Positions 57,467 to 64,000 of a stretch of 64,000 nt of DNA are shown here, one piece after another. The notes beneath the pieces were generated by a model. It saw only the letters and a program-made list of their open reading frames with translations. It did not search any database and was not told the DNA's origin. The stretch covers positions 186,001-250,000 of the forward strand of contig NZ_VNHJ01000003.1 in NCBI RefSeq assembly GCF_008124525.1, written 5' to 3'. The DNA is from Oceanicella actignis (GTDB taxonomy: Bacteria > Pseudomonadota > Alphaproteobacteria > Rhodobacterales > Rhodobacteraceae). The translations under genes were made by a program, and so were the position numbers. The stretch's first letter is position 1. Each line of letters opens with the position of its first letter.

Positions 57467-58849
57467 ATGTCCCGCCTGCAAGACGCGCTGACGCGCGCCG
57501 ATGCGAATCTCGACGCCGCGCTCGAGCGCCTGTTCGCGCTGCTGCGCTTTCCCTCCATCTCGACCGACCCCGCCCATGCGGGGGACGTGAACGCCGCGGC
57601 AAGCTGGCTGGTCGACGAGCTGGCCTCGCTGGGCTTCGCGGCCGAGCTGCGCCCGACCGCCGGCCATCCGATGGTCGTCGCCCATTGGCGCGGCGCGCCC
57701 GGCGGGCGGCGCGTGCTGTTCTACGGCCATTACGACGTGCAGCCCGTCGATCCGCTGTCCGAATGGCGCTCGGACCCGTTCGAGCCGCGCATCGAGACGC
57801 GCGACGACGGCTCGAAGCTGATCCGCGCGCGCGGCGCCTCGGACGACAAGGGCCAGCTGATGACCTTTCTCGAGGCCTGCCGCGCCTGGATCGAGACCGC
57901 GGGCGCGCCGCCGGTCGACGTCTCGATCATGCTCGAGGGCGAGGAGGAATCGGGCTCGCCCTCGCTCACGCCCTTCATGGAGGCCAACCGCGACGAGCTG
58001 AAGGCCGATCTGGCGCTGATCTGCGACACCGGCATGTGGGACGCGCGCACGCCCGCCATCACCACCATGCTGCGCGGCCTGATGGGCGAGGAGATCATCC
58101 TGCACGGCCCCTCGCGCGATCTGCATTCGGGCATGTATGGCGGTCCCGCGATCAACCCGATCCGCGTCCTGGCGCGCATCCTCGCCGACCTGCATGACGA
58201 GAACGGCCGCGTGACCCTGCCCGGCTTCTACGACGGCGTGCCCGAGGTTCCGCCCGAGATCGCGGCGCAGTGGGCGCGGCTCGACTTTTCGGCCGAACGG
58301 TTCCTGGGCGAGGTCGGCCTGCGCGCGCCCGCCGGCGAGAAGGACCAGCCCGTGCTCAACCAGCTGTGGGCGCGGCCGACCTGCGAGTTCAACGGCATCC
58401 TCGGCGGCTATGTCGGCGAGGGGTTCAAGACCGTGATCCCCGCCCGCGCCTCGGCCAAGGTCAGCTGCCGGCTGGTGGGCGATCAGGACCCGCACGCCAT
58501 CCGCGAGGCCTTGCGCGCGCATGTGCGCGCCCGCCTGCCCGAGGACTGCACGGTCGAGTTCGTCGAGCACGGCGCCTCGCGCGCCAGCGTCATGAACGCC
58601 GCCCTGCCCGCCTTCGAGGCCGCGCGCCAGGCCCTGAGCGACGAGTGGGAGAACGAGGCCGCCTTCATCGGCGGCGGCGGCTCGATCCCGGTGGCGGGGC
58701 ATTTCCAGCGCATCCTGGGCATGGAGTCGATGCTGATCGGCTTCGCCCTTGACGACGACGCCATCCACTCGCCGAACGAGAAATACGAGCTGCGCAGCTT
58801 TCACAAGGGCATCCGCAGCTGGGTGCGGATCCTCGAGCGGCTGGCCTGA
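57467..58849 (+). CDS. M20 family dipeptidase (CNDP/ArgE-DapE type metallopeptidase)
   Basis: A 460-residue zinc peptidase. The first metal-site motif is FYGHYDVQPVDPLSEW, the bridging Asp follows in ARGASDDKGQLMTF, and the catalytic Glu is in IMLEGEEESGSPSL; later ligands lie in ICDTGMWD and near the C-terminus. The lid/dimerisation domain includes GPSRDLHSGMYGGP. This arrangement fits the M20 dipeptidases related to carnosinase rather than biosynthetic ArgE or DapE. AAGGAG precedes the ATG. It lies 68 bp after the TerB-like gene, perhaps in the same transcript. Confidence 0.9.
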   Translation: MSRLQDALTRADANLDAALERLFALLRFPSISTDPAHAGDVNAAASWLVDELASLGFAAELRPTAGHPMVVAHWRGAPGGRRVLFYGHYDVQPVDPLSEWRSDPFEPRIETRDDGSKLIRARGASDDKGQLMTFLEACRAWIETAGAPPVDVSIMLEGEEESGSPSLTPFMEANRDELKADLALICDTGMWDARTPAITTMLRGLMGEEIILHGPSRDLHSGMYGGPAINPIRVLARILADLHDENGRVTLPGFYDGVPEVPPEIAAQWARLDFSAERFLGEVGLRAPAGEKDQPVLNQLWARPTCEFNGILGGYVGEGFKTVIPARASAKVSCRLVGDQDPHAIREALRAHVRARLPEDCTVEFVEHGASRASVMNAALPAFEAARQALSDEWENEAAFIGGGGSIPVAGHFQRILGMESMLIGFALDDDAIHSPNEKYELRSFHKGIRSWVRILERLA

Positions 58850-58970
58850 GGCGGCGCGGCCGCGGCGCCCGGATCGGCGCGACGGGCTTGCTTGCGTCGC
58901 CGGGCCTGAAGCGACCGAGGGGAATCGCCGGCGGCCGCGCCGGAGCGCGCGGGGCCGTCGGCCCCGGCGC

Positions 58971-59303
58971 TCAGCCCTTCTTGCGGCCGCCCTCGGGGGC
59001 GCAGGCCCTTGCGCGGCGGCCGCCGCGGCGACGCACGGGCGCGCGCGCCTCTTCCAGCCCCGCGCGCAGGATCGCGGTCATGGGATGGTCCTCATTGCCC
59101 GGCCCGTGCCGCGCCAGCAGCGCCGCCACGGCTTCGGGCGAGCCCTCGGCCTCGGAACGGCCAAGCGCCCAGTCGAAGAAGATCGCGCGGCAATCCTCGA
59201 TGGTGACGCCCTCGATGCGATAGGCCTCGCGGATCAACCCGCGCGGATCCAGCGGATCGTCGCCGCGCGCGGGCGGGGTCCTCGCCGGGGGCTTGTCGTT
59301 CAT
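58971..59303 (-). CDS. Small conserved-looking hypothetical protein
   Basis: A 110-residue protein. The central part, IREAYRIEGVTIEDCRAIFF followed by DWALG, then VAALLARHGPGNEDHPMTAI, looks like a folded helical domain; I recall similar short proteins in Rhodobacterales but no function. The ends are low complexity: Pro/Arg-rich at the start and strongly basic at the end (VRRRGGRRARACAPEGG). It is convergent with the M20 peptidase gene and lies upstream of the znu genes on the same strand as znuB, 141 bp beyond that gene's end. Confidence 0.7.
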   Translation of the reverse strand: MNDKPPARTPPARGDDPLDPRGLIREAYRIEGVTIEDCRAIFFDWALGRSEAEGSPEAVAALLARHGPGNEDHPMTAILRAGLEEARAPVRRRGGRRARACAPEGGRKKG

Positions 59304-59444
59304 TGCGGCCTCGCTCGTTCGCTCTAGCGCGGCGAAATCTGGCGCGCCGCGGGGCGCTTGGCAACCGCACCCAAGGCGCGCGGGGGCCATGAAACGGGCC
59401 GGAGGCGGCGGGCGAGCGCGCCGGCCGCCCTCCTTTCGGCAGGT

Positions 59445-60251
59445 TCAGCCCGCGCGCCGGCCCAGCAGCGCGCGCGCCGCGCCCAGAAGCGCGAGGATCG
59501 CCGCCGCCGTCGTCACCACCGCCGGGCCCGCCGGCGCATCCCACAGCCACGAGGCCCGCAGCCCCCCCAGCGTCGCCGCCACCCCCGCCGCCGCGGCGCC
59601 CAGCGCCATCGTCTCGGGCGAGCGCGCCAGCGTGCGCGCCGCCGCCGCCGGCATGATCAAGAGCGCCGTGATCAAGAGCGCGCCCACCACCTTGATCGCC
59701 GCCGCCGTCAGCAGCGCCAGCGCCAGCGCCAGCCACCATTTCTCGACCCTTGGCGAAACGCCCTCGGCCGCCGCCAGATCCTCGCTCAACGTCGCCAGCA
59801 GCATCCGCCGCCAACGCGCCGCCAGCACCGCCGCCGCCAGCGCCGAGGCCGCCCAGATCGCGACGAGATCGGCGCGCGAGACCGCAAGTATGTCGCCGAA
59901 GAGGTAGCCCATCAGATCGACCCGCACGCCCTCGAGCAGCGTCACCGCCACCAGCCCCAGCGCCAGCGCGGCGTGCGAGGCGACGCCCAGCATCGCGTCC
60001 ATGGCCAGAAGCCGCTCGGGCCCCGCCGCCACCAGCGCCGCCATCAGGAGCGCCATGACCAGAACCCCGGCCATGGGCGCCGCGCCGCTCAGCAGGGACA
60101 GCGCCACGCCCAGCACCGCCGCGTGCGAAACCGCGTCGCCGAAATAAGCCATGCGCCGCCACACCACCAGGCACCCCAGCGGCCCCGCCGCCAGCGACAG
60201 CCCGATGCCGGCGAGCGCCGCGCGGGCCATGAAATCGTCCAGAAAGCTCAT
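59445..60251 (-). CDS. znuB: Zinc ABC transporter permease ZnuB
   Basis: A 268-residue inner-membrane permease of the ABC-3 family for high-affinity zinc import. Seen: GPLGCLVVWRRMAYFGDAVSHAAVLGVAL near the start (the FxGDAxSHA family signature), VSRADLVAIWAASALAA and KVVGALLITALLIMPAAAA. The start overlaps the znuC stop by four bases. Gene order zur-znuC-znuB, divergent from znuA, is typical of proteobacteria. Confidence 0.94.
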   Translation of the reverse strand: MSFLDDFMARAALAGIGLSLAAGPLGCLVVWRRMAYFGDAVSHAAVLGVALSLLSGAAPMAGVLVMALLMAALVAAGPERLLAMDAMLGVASHAALALGLVAVTLLEGVRVDLMGYLFGDILAVSRADLVAIWAASALAAAVLAARWRRMLLATLSEDLAAAEGVSPRVEKWWLALALALLTAAAIKVVGALLITALLIMPAAAARTLARSPETMALGAAAAGVAATLGGLRASWLWDAPAGPAVVTTAAAILALLGAARALLGRRAG

Positions 60252-61087
60252 TCGCGCGGCGCCTCCTCGCGCGCCGGGGCCGGCCCGTCATGGGCGTGGC
60301 TGTGATCGTGCTCGTGCCGGTAAAGCGCCAGCGCCCCCTGCGTGCCCAGCCCGAACAGCGCCCGGTATTCGGGCGCGCGCGCCACCACATGCGGCGCGCC
60401 CGAGCAGCACACATGCCCGTTGAGGCAGATCACGCGGTCCGAGGCGCTCATGACCACGTGCAGATCATGCGAGACCATGAGCACCGCCGCGCCCGTCTCG
60501 CGGCGCAGATCCTCGATGAGGCGGTAGAAGGCGGCGACTCCGGGCTGGTCCAGCCCCTGGGTCGGCTCGTCCAGCACGAACAGGTTGGGCCGCCGCAACA
60601 GCGCATGCGCCAGCAGCGCGCGCTGGAACTGGCCGCCCGACAGCGCCGCCATCATCGCCCCGGCGCGCCCGCCGATCCCCACCCGCTCGAGCGCCTGCTG
60701 ACGCGCCGCGCGGCGCGCCCCCGACAGCGCCAGAAAGCGATCGACGGTCAGCGGCATGGTCCGGTCCAGCGACAGGCGCTGCGGCACATGCCCCACGCGC
60801 AGATCCGGGCTGCGGCGGATCTCGCCCGCATCGGGCGTCAGCGCGCCGATCAGCGCGCGCAGAAGGGTCGTCTTGCCCGATCCGTTCGGGCCCAGGATGG
60901 TGACGATCTCGGCGGGGCGGATCTCGAGATCCACGTCGCGCAGAACGGTCCGCCCCTCGATGCGCACGCAAACGCCGCGCGCGGCGATCAGCGGGGCCGA
61001 TTCGCGCGCGGCCGCGGGCTGGCGCGCGGGGGCGTTCACGCGGGCGCTCGGGGGGGCGCTCGGGGCGGCGCTCCGGGGGGCGGTCAC
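60248..61087 (-). CDS. znuC: Zinc ABC transporter ATP-binding protein ZnuC
   Basis: The ATPase of the zinc importer, about 279 residues. Walker A ILGPNGSGKTTLLRALIG, signature LSGGQFQRALLAHAL, Walker B LFVLDEPTQGLDQ and switch His in MVSHDLHVV are intact. The C-terminus is His-rich (RHEHDHSHAHDG), a feature of ZnuC. A GTG start overlapping the zur stop (GTGA) is preferred because AGGAGGAAAGG lies just upstream; the first 35 residues are a Pro/Ala extension. Confidence 0.93.
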   Translation of the reverse strand: MTAPRSAAPSAPPSARVNAPARQPAAARESAPLIAARGVCVRIEGRTVLRDVDLEIRPAEIVTILGPNGSGKTTLLRALIGALTPDAGEIRRSPDLRVGHVPQRLSLDRTMPLTVDRFLALSGARRAARQQALERVGIGGRAGAMMAALSGGQFQRALLAHALLRRPNLFVLDEPTQGLDQPGVAAFYRLIEDLRRETGAAVLMVSHDLHVVMSASDRVICLNGHVCCSGAPHVVARAPEYRALFGLGTQGALALYRHEHDHSHAHDGPAPAREEAPRE

Positions 61088-61623
61088 GGCCTTTCCTCCT
61101 GGCGCGGGTCCTGGCGCGGGGCGCATTCGGGGCACAGGCCCTCGGCCTCGAGCGAGAGCGATTCGAGCGCGAATCGCGCCCGCCCGGCCGCCGCGTCCAG
61201 CTCGGCCACCGCGCCGGGCGCGGCGGTTTCGGCGACGCGGCGGCAGGCGCGGCACACCAGGAAGGCGGGCGCATGATCGCGCCCCGGAAAGGCGCAGGCG
61301 ACGAAGGCGTTGAGCCGCTCGATCCGATGCACCAGCCCCTGCGCCACCAGGAAATCCAGCGCGCGATAGGCCGCCGGCGGGCGGGCGTTGCGCCCCTCGT
61401 CGCGCAGGCGGTCGAGAATCTCGTAGGCGCCGAGCGCGGCGTGGCTTTCGAGAAGGATCTCGAGCACGCGCCGGCGCGCGGGCGTCAGCCGCCCGGCGCC
61501 CGAACCCGCGCAGGCCGCCTGCGCGGCGCGCAGCGCGGCCGCGCGGCAGGCCTCGTGGTCATGAGCGCGAAAGGCGGCCGAGCGCGCGGGGGGCGCGCCT
61601 GCGGGGGGATGCGAGGCGGGCAT
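61084..61623 (-). CDS. zur: Zinc uptake regulator Zur (Fur family)
   Basis: A Fur-family repressor that uses zinc as co-repressor; 179 residues. After a 40-residue Ala-rich N-terminus comes the winged helix (LTPARRRVLEILLESHAALG, then AYEILDRLRDEG and PPAAYRALDFLVAQGLVHRI). The structural zinc site has two CxxC pairs: VCRACRR and LCPECAP. Position next to znuC and znuA, with a palindromic Zur-like box in the divergent region, distinguishes it from Fur. Confidence 0.94.
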   Translation of the reverse strand: MPASHPPAGAPPARSAAFRAHDHEACRAAALRAAQAACAGSGAGRLTPARRRVLEILLESHAALGAYEILDRLRDEGRNARPPAAYRALDFLVAQGLVHRIERLNAFVACAFPGRDHAPAFLVCRACRRVAETAAPGAVAELDAAAGRARFALESLSLEAEGLCPECAPRQDPRQEERP

Positions 61624-61636
61624 GGCGTTCCAACTT

Positions 61637-61654
61637 GAAATGTTATCTCATTTC
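61637..61654. promoter_or_regulatory. Zur box between zur and znuA
   Basis: GAAATGTTATCTCATTTC is an 18-bp palindrome with perfect GAAATG/CATTTC arms, AT-rich against the surroundings and 13 bp from the zur start. It resembles the GTTATA-type Zur operators of proteobacteria and is placed to repress both zur-znuCB and znuA. Confidence 0.8.
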
Positions 61655-61740
61655 CTTTTAATGACGTCCGCACGCGGCCGCAAGACCCCGCCTCCGGGGC
61701 CGCCATGCCGCATGACGCACGCCAAGGAAAGAGAGCCGCC

Positions 61741-62838
<1,098 letters not shown>

Positions 62839-62984
62839 TCGGCGCGCCGATCGCGGCGCGGCCGACATGCGCCGGGGATAAGGCCGGCCTCGACCGCCGC
62901 GCGCGGTCCCATGGGCCCTGCGGCGGACGGCGCGCCGCCCATGGCCGATTGCCGCGCGCGCGCGGGCCTTCTAGAGTTCGGCGC

Positions 62985-64000
62985 ATGCGCAGCTCCGCCA
63001 CCGCCCGACGCCGCCCGCCGATCCGCCATCCGGCCCTCCGCGCCCTTGCCCGACGCGCGGCGCTGGCCGCGGCGGCGGCGCTTCTGGCCGCCCTGCCCGC
63101 GCGCGCGGCCGAGGCGCCCCCGACGCAAGAGCGCGCCCCCGCCGCGGCGCAGGGCGCGGGCCCCGCCGCGGCGCCGCAGGGCGCGCCGCCCCCCAGCGCG
63201 CGCCCCGCGCCCGCGCACGCGGCGGACGTCGCGCCGGACTTCGCGCCGCCCGCGCAGGCGCTGCGTCCCGAGCAGATGAACGCCTTCGAGCAATGGCATT
63301 ATTTCGAGCGCCTGCGCGCCGTCGCACGCGCCTTCGAGGCGGGCGACGACGCGGCGACGCTGCGCATCCTCGAGGCGATGCTGGCGCGCTATCCGCGCAT
63401 GCAGGCCCTGCACCGCAGCCGCGCGATGCTGCTGGCCGCGCGCGGCGACGCCGAGGGCGCGCTCGAAAGCCTGGCCGCCGCCGCCAGGCTGGGCCTGCGC
63501 GGGCGCGAGACGATCGAGGGCTGGCCGCCCTTCGCCGCGCTTGCCAGGGATGCGCGCATGACGCCGATCCTGGCGCTGCTCGACTCGCCGCCGCCGCCCG
63601 AGGCGCTGCGCGCGCCGCCGCCGCCCGTCGCCGCCCGCCCCGAGGGTCAGGAGCTGCGCCTCGACGCGGCCAACGCGGCCTATGACCGCGAGGCGCACCT
63701 GGTGCGCTACGCGCTGGCGCTGCCGCCGCCCCCGCCCCCGCGCGCGCCCGCCATGATCGTGCGCGGCGACCCGCAGGGCGCGGCGGCCCGCACGGCCAGG
63801 CTCGTCAACCGCCTGTTCGCCGAGGGGCGCGCCGCGGGCAATGCGGGCGATCTTTACGACAACCTCGACCGCGACCACTCGCGCCTGCCGCTCGACATGT
63901 TCCCGCAGCTGACGCGCACGCGCTACGGGCCGGCGGCGCGGGCGGCGATGTTCGACTATTCGCCCCGCAAGCCCGCCGATTTCGGCGCGCCGACCATCGG
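62985..64000 (+). CDS. Secreted protein with TPR-like N-terminal region, 5' part (runs off the window)
   Basis: The frame opens with an ATG and has no stop through the end of the window, giving at least 338 residues. It starts with an Arg-rich then Ala/Leu-rich signal peptide (cleavage near ARA-AE, about residue 42), followed by a Pro/Ala-rich linker. A helical segment with two TPR-like units follows (FEAGDDAATLRILEAMLARY and LHRSRAMLLAARGDAEGALE). Later come proline-rich linkers and a non-repetitive domain containing LYDNLDRDHSRLPLDMFPQL. I cannot assign a family. Third-position GC bias agrees with coding. Confidence 0.65.
   Translation, partial: MRSSATARRRPPIRHPALRALARRAALAAAAALLAALPARAAEAPPTQERAPAAAQGAGPAAAPQGAPPPSARPAPAHAADVAPDFAPPAQALRPEQMNAFEQWHYFERLRAVARAFEAGDDAATLRILEAMLARYPRMQALHRSRAMLLAARGDAEGALESLAAAARLGLRGRETIEGWPPFAALARDARMTPILALLDSPPPPEALRAPPPPVAARPEGQELRLDAANAAYDREAHLVRYALALPPPPPPRAPAMIVRGDPQGAAARTARLVNRLFAEGRAAGNAGDLYDNLDRDHSRLPLDMFPQLTRTRYGPAARAAMFDYSPRKPADFGAPTI

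Overview
The window is very GC-rich, gene-dense chromosomal DNA, most likely from an alphaproteobacterium of the Rhodobacterales (Paracoccaceae/Roseobacter-like). The evidence is a 14-subunit nuo operon split by small extra genes, NuoE carrying a C-terminal helix-hairpin-helix domain, nuoN followed by birA-coaX-rnj, a RutR-type regulator beside reductive pyrimidine genes, and a YdcH/DUF465 protein. I see no phage, insertion sequence, CRISPR array or plasmid function. Apart from the first and last genes, which run off the window, nothing looks broken.

Layout. 1-4.8 kb: lptD (3' part)-surA-pdxA-rsmA, an envelope/housekeeping operon. 5-10 kb: ackA, a sulfotransferase-like gene, cobD, a C26 glutamine amidotransferase, ydcH behind an FNR/FixK-like box, and a GntR regulator. 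10.4-19.3 kb: a seven-gene pyrimidine catabolism and transport operon (aminotransferase, ureidopropionase-type amidohydrolase, dihydropyrimidinase, NMT1-type ABC transporter) divergent from rutR, with a near-consensus RutR operator between them. 19.3-25 kb: a DUF2333 gene, a non-coding stretch of about 98-bp degenerate tandem repeats, and a gamma-glutamyl-polyamine type set (amidotransferase, PuuA-like ligase, PuuB-like oxidase) around a 17-bp palindrome. 25.5-29 kb: argD-argF, hslO and tRNA-Ile2. 29-36 kb: a uronate/mannonate locus (TRAP transporter, uxuA, kdgK, an SDR, a GntR regulator) with related CTAGTAT-containing palindromes in two promoter regions.

36.4-56.4 kb: one long leftward unit, nuoA to nuoN and then birA, coaX and rnj. 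Five small uncharacterised genes lie inside it: three short two-helix membrane proteins, one Ala-rich membrane-anchored protein and one secreted protein. Most are translationally coupled to their nuo neighbours. 56.6-64 kb: tRNA-Asp, a TerB-like gene, an M20 peptidase, a small conserved gene, the zinc-uptake system zur-znuC-znuB divergent from znuA with a likely Zur box, and the 5' part of a secreted protein gene.

How the genes work together: four metabolic modules (pyrimidine, polyamine, uronate, zinc) each sit beside a recognisable or candidate operator. The most interesting unexplained material is the set of extra genes inside the complex I operon, the 98-bp repeat array, and the shared palindromes of the uronate locus. 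All functional calls are from reading motifs and context; no database search was run.
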